NCBI GenBank assembly: GCA_019313725.1
Contig: JAFDAT010000102.1
Location: forward strand, 1 to 18,339
DNA: 18,339 nt
From: Deltaproteobacteria bacterium
GTDB lineage: Bacteria; Desulfobacterota; Desulfobacteria; Desulfobacterales; B30-G6
Direction of reading: 5' to 3'
Within the stretch, counting starts at the first letter, position 1. Every line of letters begins with the position of its first letter. Both the position numbers and the translations under genes were made by a program. Below the pieces are notes generated by a model. That model searched no databases and was not told the DNA's origin. It worked only from the letters and a program-made list of their open reading frames with translations. Positions 1-6,796 of the stretch are shown here, one piece after another.

Positions 1-104
1 TTGACCGGAATGTCGGAGAGCAGTGCCGCTTCCCCCAATACCTTTGATGCCAGAAGGTTCCCCTGGCCGCCCACCGCAACGATGATCAATCTTGTTGTAT
101 CCAT
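1..104 (-). CDS. iorB: Indolepyruvate:ferredoxin oxidoreductase beta subunit, N-terminal part
   Basis: Only the first 34 codons are in the window; the gene runs off the left edge. The start ATG is the complement of 102-104, with an AGGAT ribosome site about 9 nt upstream. The visible peptide begins MDTTRLIIVAVGGQGN and holds the GGQG motif typical of the gamma/beta domain of 2-oxoacid:ferredoxin oxidoreductases. It starts 17 nt after the iorA stop, so the two are clearly one operon. IorB supplies the domain that pairs with IorA in CoA-dependent oxidation of aryl-pyruvates with ferredoxin reduction. Identification leans on the iorA neighbour as well as the motif. Confidence 0.85.
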   Translation of the reverse strand, partial: MDTTRLIIVAVGGQGNLLASKVLGEAALLSDIPV

Positions 105-121
105 GTTTTAAAATCCTATTG

Positions 122-1972
122 TCATTTTTTTAAGGGTAATATGGCATTCTCGGGACATATCTGGGCACAGACCGCGCAGCCCACGCAGGTGTCCGGGTCG
201 ATCACGGGTTTTTCGTCCTTGAGAGAGAAAGCAGGGCAGGTGAAGGTGCTGATGCATTCCCTGTGGTTTTTACATTTATCGCTGACGTAAAATGCGCGGG
301 GTTTGAGCTGTTTAAGGCTCTTGGCGAACAGGGTACAGGTTTCCTGGGCAATGACCACCGACACCCCTTTATAGTCCAGGGCCTCTTTTATGGCGGCGAT
401 GCTTTTTTTCAGCTTGTAGGGTTTAATAAGTGAAACATGCTGCACACCCATGGCTCTAACAAGTGCTTCAATGGAGATACGACCGTTCCCGCTGAGGTTG
501 AAATTTTCCATAACAACACCGGGATTGGGCTGGTGGCCGGTCATAGCCGTGGTGCCGTTGTCGAGAATGACGAGGGTAAAGTTGTGGTTGTTGAAAACAG
601 CGTTAACCAGGCCGGAAATGCCCGAGTGGAAAAAAGTTGAATCGCCGATGAAAGCGATGACTTTTTGGTCGGTTGCCTGGGAAAAACCGCAGGCGGAACT
701 CACCGAGGAACCCATGCAGATAACGAAATCACCCATGGCCATGGGCGGTAGAAACCCGAGGGTGTAGCAGCCGATATCCGTCGGGTGGATGACATCCATT
801 CCTTTTGCCGCCTGTTTGATGGCATAAAAGGTTGCCCGGTGCGAGCACCCGGCACAAAGATTGGGCGGCCGTTGCGGTATTTCCGGCACATCCGACAGGT
901 CCGTCATTGCTGGAGCCGTGTGGGGCACATCGAAGTAGGTGGCAATGTTCTGCCTGACCTGGGCGGGATTGAATTCATATAGGCGCGAAAAAAGATCGTC
1001 GCCCTTGCCGCGGATGGGAACGTTGAGTTTTTCTTCCTGGTCAAACACCTTGATCATCTCTTCCATGTAAGGTTCGCCTTCTTCCACCACCAGGATTTTC
1101 CGGCAGCCCTTGATGAACTGTTTGACCAGAGCCGCAGGCATGGGGTGGGAGAACCCGATGCGCAGAATCTTGACTTTTTCTTCTATGCCCAGATCCTTGA
1201 CGGCATCGGTGACATAGCTGTAGGAGACGCCGTTGCAGACGATACCCCAGCTGCCGTCGCCATCGGTAAAGTTGTATGCTGAACTGTCGGCAATCGCTTC
1301 CGCCTTTTTAATGTTTTCCAACAGCTTCGCGTGCAGTTTCCGGGAAACTGCGGGTACGGTTACACAGCGCATGGGATCTTTGATGAACGTGCCTTTGACC
1401 ACACGCTGCGGGATCTGTTTTAATTCCACGATACCCGTGGAGTGATTGATCCGGGTGGTGGTACGGAAGATAACCGGTTCTTTGAGCTTCTCGGACAGGT
1501 CGAAAGCGTAAGGTATCATCTCCTTGGCTTCCTCCACCGTGGAGGGTTCGAGGATGGACAGGCCCGAGAGTTTCCCGTAATAGCGACTGTCCTGCTCGTT
1601 TTGGCTGGAAAACATGAAAGGGTCATCGGCAACAACGATCACGAGACCCGCGGTAACACCCACGTATGCCAGAGTCATGAGCGGGTCGGCGGCAACATTG
1701 AGGCCGACGTGCTTCATCATACACATGGTGCGGACACCCGAATTGGCGGCGCCTGCAGCGACTTCAAGAGCCACTTTTTCGTTGGTGCTGTATTCAAAAT
1801 ACAGGTCGCTTTCATGTGACATCTGGAAAAGAGCCAATGAAATTTCAGAAGAGGGTGTTCCGGGGTAGGTCGAACCGAATGCGATCCCTGCTTCGATCGC
1901 CCCCCTGGCTATGGCTTCATTGCCGAGAAGCAGCATTTTCTGACCGGGATTGTCGCTGAGAAGTTTATGCAT
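122..1972 (-). CDS. iorA: Indolepyruvate:ferredoxin oxidoreductase alpha subunit
   Basis: Thiamine-diphosphate and Fe-S enzyme of 616 aa, the usual IorA length. It oxidises aryl-pyruvates from aromatic amino acids to aryl-acetyl-CoA with reduced ferredoxin, or runs in reverse for biosynthesis, in the cytoplasm. Visible in order: N-terminal pyrimidine-binding domain with STYPGTPSSE (about 34-43); CAGCSHRATF at 373-382; TPP/Mg motif GDSTFFHSG at 443-451 followed by N-rich NAVFNNHN; and a C-terminal ferredoxin domain ending CVGCAVCAQICP. The frame is open 16 codons further upstream, but ATG at 1972 has AAGGA 7 nt before it and is preferred. In the first C-terminal cluster the expected second cysteine is histidine (CKNHREC). 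It is the first gene of iorAB, about 80 nt downstream of a strong promoter. Substrate class is inferred from the family. Confidence 0.93.
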   Translation of the reverse strand: MHKLLSDNPGQKMLLLGNEAIARGAIEAGIAFGSTYPGTPSSEISLALFQMSHESDLYFEYSTNEKVALEVAAGAANSGVRTMCMMKHVGLNVAADPLMTLAYVGVTAGLVIVVADDPFMFSSQNEQDSRYYGKLSGLSILEPSTVEEAKEMIPYAFDLSEKLKEPVIFRTTTRINHSTGIVELKQIPQRVVKGTFIKDPMRCVTVPAVSRKLHAKLLENIKKAEAIADSSAYNFTDGDGSWGIVCNGVSYSYVTDAVKDLGIEEKVKILRIGFSHPMPAALVKQFIKGCRKILVVEEGEPYMEEMIKVFDQEEKLNVPIRGKGDDLFSRLYEFNPAQVRQNIATYFDVPHTAPAMTDLSDVPEIPQRPPNLCAGCSHRATFYAIKQAAKGMDVIHPTDIGCYTLGFLPPMAMGDFVICMGSSVSSACGFSQATDQKVIAFIGDSTFFHSGISGLVNAVFNNHNFTLVILDNGTTAMTGHQPNPGVVMENFNLSGNGRISIEALVRAMGVQHVSLIKPYKLKKSIAAIKEALDYKGVSVVIAQETCTLFAKSLKQLKPRAFYVSDKCKNHRECISTFTCPAFSLKDEKPVIDPDTCVGCAVCAQICPENAILPLKK

Positions 1973-2612
1973 TGTATGATCCTTGATGAATGTGACCCGG
2001 ATGAGGAATTCTGCATCCAAGGCCGGAAAAAAGTGATAGATAAAGAAAATTTTGAAGCTACATTACAGCTACAATGCGGTTATGTCAAGATAAAATGTTG
2101 ACCAATGAAAGGCGAAAATTCAGCTTTACGGCACCGTCGAAATAATATTGCTATTACACTTCCAGGTCACGGCTGTGCCCCTGATTTTCTTAATTTTTTT
2201 GCCATCTATGTTAGCGGATAGGTATGATAATTCTATAAAAATAGCTTGATGTTCTTGGTTGTCTTCGGCCGGGCATGAAAATGGGTTGAAAAACGAGCTA
2301 AATATCATTATGTTATATCTAGAAGAAAAAATATCAACGACTGTTTTTGCAGCCACACCGACGCTGACCTGATCCTGATTCGCAGAATGCCAACGCATCT
2401 GTAGAAAACAGAATATTGCCTTCAAGTTACCCACCTTCGCAAAACGATGACCATGGGAAGCGAAATGCCCCGGCACACCATTCACCAGGAGCGAACATCA
2501 CTCTCCCGGGCACGGGTTTCCCACCCTGAAAATCAGGTCTTATTGTCTCTATTAATGATAACAGACATTTCCCTGGACTGAGTGTCGCCAATTTAAGGGA
2601 GGGAGGTTAAAG
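1973..2612. other. Divergent intergenic region between iorA and prkA
   Basis: Apart from the iorA leader and promoter, about 500 nt carry no convincing gene. A 119-codon minus-strand open frame at 2126-2485 has no family resemblance or good ribosome site and is taken as chance. A weak plus-strand promoter candidate is TTAGCG (2211-2216), 17 nt, TATAAA (2234-2239), about 370 nt upstream of prkA. A small perfect palindrome, CCTGA-AAA-TCAGG, lies at 2525-2537, about 75 nt before prkA, and could be an operator or a short leader hairpin. No tRNA or other recognised RNA was seen. Confidence 0.5.
2060..2088 (-). promoter_or_regulatory. Sigma-70 type promoter of iorAB with TAGCT direct repeat
   Basis: On the minus strand TTGACA (2088-2083) and TAATGT (2065-2060) are separated by exactly 17 nt, a near-consensus housekeeping promoter. 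The predicted start, near 2053, gives a leader of about 80 nt to the iorA ATG. The -10 box is flanked by two TAGCT pentamers 11 bp apart start to start (TAGCT-N6-TAGCT). The second TAGCT spans 2061-2057, so the repeat overlaps the -10 region as a repressor site would. The same arrangement occurs at the promoter at 17454-17482. Confidence 0.7.
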
Positions 2613-4676
2613 ATGGCTACAAAAAAAATGAACTCGGCACTTCATCATCACATGTTTGAACTCAAGGCCGCCAACAGATGCTTTGAAAACGCATTTCAGG
2701 GTGTGGCCAGGATGATTCTCGACAGCGATATCGACAAGGTGACCGTAAATGGCAAATCTACATATGATTTCAGCATATTCCGGAAGGGAAAGAAGCATGT
2801 GATCGGTATGTATGACGAGATCAACAGTTTCGTCTCTTATGTCAAGGATGCGTCCGAGGGCGGCTCTTCCAAGGAGATGGCCTATGTGCTCGTGGGCGAA
2901 CCGGGAAACGGTAAAACCTTCTTTGTCGAATTTGTGTGTGAACAATACCGTCACTTCTTGTCCCAGGAAGGAAACCGCAAATACACATTCCGATTCAAAG
3001 GCATGGATAAACTGGGAAGCTACGGTAGAATTGCAACGGTAGAATCGCAGACCTACGAAGACCCGGCCATCCTGGCCATGAACTTATTCGAAAACAGGGT
3101 TGAAAACAAAGAATATCTCGGCACCGTGTTCGGGTTCAGCGACTCTGAAATCGAGCTTCTGTATGAAAATTACCGTCCCCTGGGTGCCTGTTCCGCTTAT
3201 ATATGGAATGATATCCGTAATTTTTCGGATGGTGACATTGATAATATGCTCAAATTGGTTGAAATTTTTCCGGTTCCGCTTACGGAAAGCCTGGGAACCG
3301 TAACCGGAAAATACCCGGCCAAAGACAAGATCACTTCTTCAGCTGTAGACCTCCTTGGAGAAGAGTCCATTCAGCGCCTGCTGCACATTATAGACACCAA
3401 CAATCCCTACCGATTCGACTTGAGACGCGGCGCCCTGGCCCGTGTGGCCGGCGGTGGAATCCACTTCAGCGACGAAATTTTCAAAAATAAAAAGGATCTG
3501 GTGCAGGTCTACCTGGGTGTCATCCAGAACCGCAACATCGAAATCGACGGATTCAAATGGCCGATTGACTCGCTAATTGTCGCAACGTCCAACAATTCCG
3601 AGTTCAACCGGTTTCTGGAAGAAAAAGAAGAGGCGCCGATCGTGGACCGCTGCAGGATATCCTACATATCCCACAACACCAATTACAGGCTGCAGAAAGA
3701 CCTCACCAATTACGCCATCGGCAGCGATGTCAGGACGACGTTGATGCGCGAACTGCTTCATCAGGATCCCAACCTGAACTATGCGGCCTCGGCAGCGGCA
3801 GTCATGACGCGATTGCCGCGTTCGGAAAAACTGACCCCCATAGAAACCATGAAACTGGCTGCAGGTGAAGTCGCCGGAGAAAAGAGCATCAAAACACTCT
3901 CCGAAGTCATCGATACCTTGAATCAGAATCCGGACATTACCAAACGTTTTGGTCAAAAAGGGCTCGGACAGCGGAATCTTGGACGCTCGATCCAGTTGCT
4001 CATCGAAAGTTCGGAAACCAACGAGGGCCGCTGCATGTTTGCTTACGATATATATAAGGCCCTGGAGCGGGTGATTTTGGATTATGTGACAGATGCCAAC
4101 GACAGATCCAAGTATCTCGAGGATCTGAAAACGGCTAAAGGACTCTACCGAGAGCGCATCATGACCGAGATGTTCAATGCCTACATGGATGAACCGTTGG
4201 CTATCCGCAAGGATGTACTCAATTACGTGAACATGATTATCGGTATCGATGCTGAAAATCTGGGGGTGGATAAAATGTGGAAATACAAGGACCCGCAGAC
4301 GGGTGAACTCAAAGCACTCAAGGTGGACGAACGATACATAAAAAGTGTGGAGGAACGGTTGGGGCTGAAAACCGAGGAGCAGCGGGAATCTTTCCGCACA
4401 TCCATACGCAAGATATATGGTCAGAAGATTTCAGTGGACCCGGATTACGACTTCATGGACAATCTGGAACTGGTCAAAGCGGTAACCGATGTGCGGTTGA
4501 AGTCGGACATTGCCGGCGCCGGAAGCCTGATCGGGGCCCTGGCTAACCGTACCAACGAAGAGAATCAGAAACTATATGACCGCATGATCGACACGATGCT
4601 CAACAAGTTGGGCTATTGCAGGACCTGTGCGCAGAAAACGATTGAGTATTTCTGTACCCAAGAGGATGAAAAATAA
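2613..4676 (+). CDS. prkA: PrkA-family AAA+ serine protein kinase (first copy)
   Basis: 687 aa, slightly longer than PrkA/YeaG (about 630-645). It has the PrkA-type AAA+ domain with Walker A GEPGNGKT at 95-102, a PrkA Walker B-like region GGIHFSDEIFK (281-291), sensor-1 LIVATSNNSE (321-330) and an arginine-finger-like VDRCR (344-348). A helical C-terminal half follows, taken as the PrkA C-terminal/kinase-like domain. The C-terminus carries CRTCAQKTIEYFC (C-x2-C-x8-C), a possible metal site. Start ATG has a strong GGGAGG site 6-8 nt upstream. PrkA proteins phosphorylate proteins in stress and stationary phase (YeaG) or sporulation (B. subtilis PrkA), and ATPase/protease activity has also been argued. 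First gene of the prkA-yeaH-spoVR-prkA2 series. Family assignment is firm; the substrate is unknown. Confidence 0.93.
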   Translation: MATKKMNSALHHHMFELKAANRCFENAFQGVARMILDSDIDKVTVNGKSTYDFSIFRKGKKHVIGMYDEINSFVSYVKDASEGGSSKEMAYVLVGEPGNGKTFFVEFVCEQYRHFLSQEGNRKYTFRFKGMDKLGSYGRIATVESQTYEDPAILAMNLFENRVENKEYLGTVFGFSDSEIELLYENYRPLGACSAYIWNDIRNFSDGDIDNMLKLVEIFPVPLTESLGTVTGKYPAKDKITSSAVDLLGEESIQRLLHIIDTNNPYRFDLRRGALARVAGGGIHFSDEIFKNKKDLVQVYLGVIQNRNIEIDGFKWPIDSLIVATSNNSEFNRFLEEKEEAPIVDRCRISYISHNTNYRLQKDLTNYAIGSDVRTTLMRELLHQDPNLNYAASAAAVMTRLPRSEKLTPIETMKLAAGEVAGEKSIKTLSEVIDTLNQNPDITKRFGQKGLGQRNLGRSIQLLIESSETNEGRCMFAYDIYKALERVILDYVTDANDRSKYLEDLKTAKGLYRERIMTEMFNAYMDEPLAIRKDVLNYVNMIIGIDAENLGVDKMWKYKDPQTGELKALKVDERYIKSVEERLGLKTEEQRESFRTSIRKIYGQKISVDPDYDFMDNLELVKAVTDVRLKSDIAGAGSLIGALANRTNEENQKLYDRMIDTMLNKLGYCRTCAQKTIEYFCTQEDEK

Positions 4677-4715
4677 AATTGAGGGGCGATTTTATTTTTA
4701 AAGCGGCTTCGCCGC
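4672..4715 (+). terminator. Two small hairpins just after prkA, possible attenuator
   Basis: AATAAAAT (4672-4679) and ATTTTATT (4689-4696) form a perfect 8-bp AT stem overlapping the prkA stop codon and running into TTT. It is followed by GCGGC-TTC-GCCGC (4703-4715). Neither has the GC stem plus T-run of a strong intrinsic terminator, so partial termination or mRNA end protection between prkA and yeaH is the more likely role. Confidence 0.3.
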
Positions 4716-4816
4716 ATGATATCTATTTATTAACATATTTCGTGTTTTCATATTTTCGTGATTTCGTGATGAAAGATTGTTCTTCTTACCAGCTTACCTG
4801 ATTTAGGAGAAGTAAA

Positions 4817-6211
4817 GTGGAGCAGAAGCTTCTCAACATATTGGCAGAACTCAAGGCCCGCGGATTGAGTAAAGCGCAGGAGCAGAAGATCCTGGCGGAG
4901 ATCCGTTATGGGGGAACGCATGGGGTTCCCGGGGAAGGGGAGGTCAGGATTCCCGGCAACAGGGAGAAGATTCAGGGCAATGCCGCCGGAATTTATGACT
5001 ACCATGATCTGACGATGCTTCAGAATATGTCGGTTTCGCTTGAGAACTACCATGCCGGCCTGCGCTCCCTGGACGAACTTCTGGAAAAGGACCAGCAGCG
5101 GGAAGAAGACGGTTTTCCCAGAAAAATCCGTGTAGGGCGCATGATCAAACCCGGGAAAGGCGGCAAAGACCGGGTTGTGGTGGTGCCCACCACCGTCGAG
5201 GAGAAATTTATCCACGACAAACCGAAACCACCGGAAGAAGGCGGGGAGGCATCCGGCGGGTCGGGCGACGGTCAGGAAGGCGAGGTGATCGGTGAACAGC
5301 CATTGCATTCTCCCGAACCCGGCAGCGGTGCAGGACCCGGGGAGGGCGATGAGGGGGGGCATGAAATGGAGTCCAGTGCCTATGATCTGGGCAGGATATT
5401 AACTGAAAAATTCGAACTGCCCAACCTCAAGGACAAGGGCAGGAAACGGTCGCTCACGCGCTATACCTATGACTTGACGGACCGGAACAAAGGATTTGGC
5501 CAGGTGCTCGACAAAAAGGCAACCCTGCGTGAAATCGTGGAGACCAACATCCACCTCGGGAATCTTCCCGACCCGTCGGACATAGACCCCACCGGTTTCC
5601 TGATTTCGCCTTCGGACAGGGTATACCGCATCTTGTCCAAGGAGAAGGATTATGAGTCCCAGGCCATGGTCTTCTTTCTGCGTGACTACTCGGGTTCCAT
5701 GCTGGGCAAGGTGACCGAACTGGTGGTAACCCAGCATGTCCTGATATACAGCTGGCTGCTCTACCAGTATGCCCGCCAGGTGGAGTCGCGCTTTATTCTC
5801 CATGACACGTCGGCCAAAGAGGTTGACGATTTTTACACCTACTACAATTCCAGGGTTGCGGGAGGAACCAAGGTGGTTTCGGCCTACAAGCTGGTGAGCG
5901 ATATCGTGGAATCGGAGAACCTGGCCAGGGATTACAACATCTATGTTTTTCACGGTACGGATGGTGACGACTGGGACACGGAAGGAAAGGAAACCCTGCC
6001 CGAGCTGAAAAAAATATTGGCCTATGCCAATCGGGTCGGCATCACGATCGCCGAACATGCGGGTACGACGCACCGCAACACAGAGGTAGAGAAATACCTC
6101 AACAAATCAGAGCTGCTCACCGAAAAACCGCAGCTGATAAGGCTCGACACCATGCGGGAAGATTCTGATGAACCGCGTTTGATAGAAGGGATCAAGAAAC
6201 TAATTTCTTAG
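4817..6211 (+). CDS. yeaH: YeaH/DUF444 (UPF0229) VWA-like protein
   Basis: 464 aa, close to E. coli YeaH (about 430). The N-terminal helical part (1-135) is followed by a Gly/Glu-rich low-complexity linker (about 138-182). A C-terminal von Willebrand A-like domain holds the MIDAS motif DYSGS at 290-294 and an HGTDGDDWD acidic stretch near 380. Such proteins are thought to act as the metal-dependent adaptor partner of the PrkA ATPase, by analogy with MoxR/VWA pairs; that role is inference. Start is GTG at 4817 with TTAGGAGA 6-8 nt upstream; no better ATG is available. It lies 140 nt after prkA. The yeaG-yeaH linkage is conserved in many proteobacteria. Confidence 0.92.
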   Translation: MEQKLLNILAELKARGLSKAQEQKILAEIRYGGTHGVPGEGEVRIPGNREKIQGNAAGIYDYHDLTMLQNMSVSLENYHAGLRSLDELLEKDQQREEDGFPRKIRVGRMIKPGKGGKDRVVVVPTTVEEKFIHDKPKPPEEGGEASGGSGDGQEGEVIGEQPLHSPEPGSGAGPGEGDEGGHEMESSAYDLGRILTEKFELPNLKDKGRKRSLTRYTYDLTDRNKGFGQVLDKKATLREIVETNIHLGNLPDPSDIDPTGFLISPSDRVYRILSKEKDYESQAMVFFLRDYSGSMLGKVTELVVTQHVLIYSWLLYQYARQVESRFILHDTSAKEVDDFYTYYNSRVAGGTKVVSAYKLVSDIVESENLARDYNIYVFHGTDGDDWDTEGKETLPELKKILAYANRVGITIAEHAGTTHRNTEVEKYLNKSELLTEKPQLIRLDTMREDSDEPRLIEGIKKLIS

Positions 6212-6294
6212 GCATAGGGATTTGGAAATGAAAGAAGAATCTCTCTTTTTTATGGAACATCTCCCGATCCGTTGAAGTATTGTTGGATTGAATG

Positions 6295-6345
6295 ATCCAA
6301 ATCCAAATCCAAATCGAAATCGGGATCGCTATCGAAATCGAAACA
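6295..6345. repeat. Degenerate hexamer tandem repeat (AAATCC/AAATCG)
   Basis: Tandem ATCCAA units shade into AAATCG, GGATCG and CTATCG units. The segment 6309-6336 is the exact reverse complement of 10869-10896 (28 of 28). Short six-base periodic elements of this kind look like dispersed intergenic repeats and do not look like coding sequence. Confidence 0.75.
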
Positions 6346-6360
6346 ATAGGACACTTGAGA

Positions 6361-6424
6361 CAATAAAATTGATGTCTTATGTTTCTCGATAGGCTATGTC
6401 GCCTATCAGTATCTAATTTTATTG
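6361..6424. repeat. Nested inverted repeat (10-bp outer, 7-bp inner stem)
   Basis: CAATAAAATT (6361-6370) pairs perfectly with AATTTTATTG (6415-6424). Inside it GATAGGC (6388-6394) pairs perfectly with GCCTATC (6401-6407) over a 6-nt loop. It could fold as an RNA hairpin after yeaH or be a small repeat element. There is no T-run, so it is not a classical terminator. Confidence 0.6.
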
Positions 6425-6519
6425 AAATCGTATCATGTTTGCACATGATTACGGTATTAAGCGCACGGTTTAGCTTTGGATAAATTCCTGTGCTACAAAC
6501 GGTTTTATGCCATGTAGCC

Positions 6520-6535
6520 CAGGGCTTCAGCCCTG
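6520..6535. repeat. GC hairpin CAGGGC-TTCA-GCCCTG
   Basis: Perfect 6-bp stem with a TTCA loop. It lies in a ~70-nt segment (about 6470-6538) that is missing from the otherwise similar repeat copy near 14,745, so it appears inserted into, or lost from, that repeat family. Confidence 0.5.
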
Positions 6536-6537
6536 CC

Positions 6538-6580
6538 GGAACTTGATAATTGTGCGTTGGACATTGATTATTGGATGTTC
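6538..6580 (+). repeat. Dispersed intergenic repeat, copy C
   Basis: This 43-nt stretch beginning GGAACTTGATAATTG matches the reverse complement of 14701-14743 with only a handful of differences (for example TGTGCG against TGGGCG). It is therefore an inverted-orientation copy of the repeat found between the DUF35 and hydratase genes. Confidence 0.7.
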
Positions 6581-6743
6581 AATTCCGGTTATCCGGGTTG
6601 GTATGATGATATTATATTCCGGGAGACACGGAGTTTTACGTGTAGCAAGTATTCGATCCCGGTCCCGATAGCGATTTCGACCCCGACGAAATTATAAGAA
6701 AATAAACACTTGGATCCTTGCCCCCTCGGGTCCTTGGATCCTT

Positions 6744-6764
6744 TTCTCCAACTATGTTGGAGAA
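6744..6764 (+). promoter_or_regulatory. 9-bp hairpin in the spoVR leader
   Basis: TTCTCCAAC-TAT-GTTGGAGAA is a perfect 9-bp stem with a 3-nt loop ending 32 nt before the spoVR ATG. There is no T-run after it, so it is more likely an mRNA-stabilising, processing or translation-control structure, or a repeat remnant, than a terminator. Confidence 0.4.
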
Positions 6765-6796
6765 GAACCAAATTTATTCGGCTTAGGTATTGAATT

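Larger units (their letters stand above)
6212..6796. other. Repeat-rich intergenic region between yeaH and spoVR
   Basis: 585 nt with no credible gene. It is a patchwork of short repeats and hairpins: a hexamer-type tandem repeat (6295-6345), a nested inverted repeat (6361-6424), a GC hairpin (6520-6535), a copy of a dispersed repeat (6538-6580), another degenerate copy of the GATCCCGAT-type repeat (about 6653-6687), two CTTGGATCCTT copies (about 6711-6742) and a 9-bp hairpin (6744-6764). It breaks an otherwise compact gene series, so spoVR-prkA2 may be transcribed separately, though no clear promoter was found. Confidence 0.7.

Noticed and set aside
2126..2485. 119-codon minus-strand open frame in the iorA-prkA gap
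   Set aside because: Low-complexity, no recognisable domain, no good ribosome site, and it overlaps the likely promoter region.
2574..2590. Sigma-54-like GG-N10-GC upstream of prkA
   Set aside because: Spacing fits but only a few consensus bases match, and transcription would start almost at the ribosome site of prkA.
4748..5362. 204-codon minus-strand open frame opposite yeaH
   Set aside because: Antisense shadow of a well-supported yeaH coding region, with unnatural composition.
5399..6073. 224-codon minus-strand open frame opposite the yeaH VWA domain
   Set aside because: Antisense shadow; the sense strand carries the MIDAS motif and conserved family sequence.
6295..6345. CRISPR array
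   Set aside because: The units are contiguous degenerate hexamers with no spacers and no cas genes nearby.
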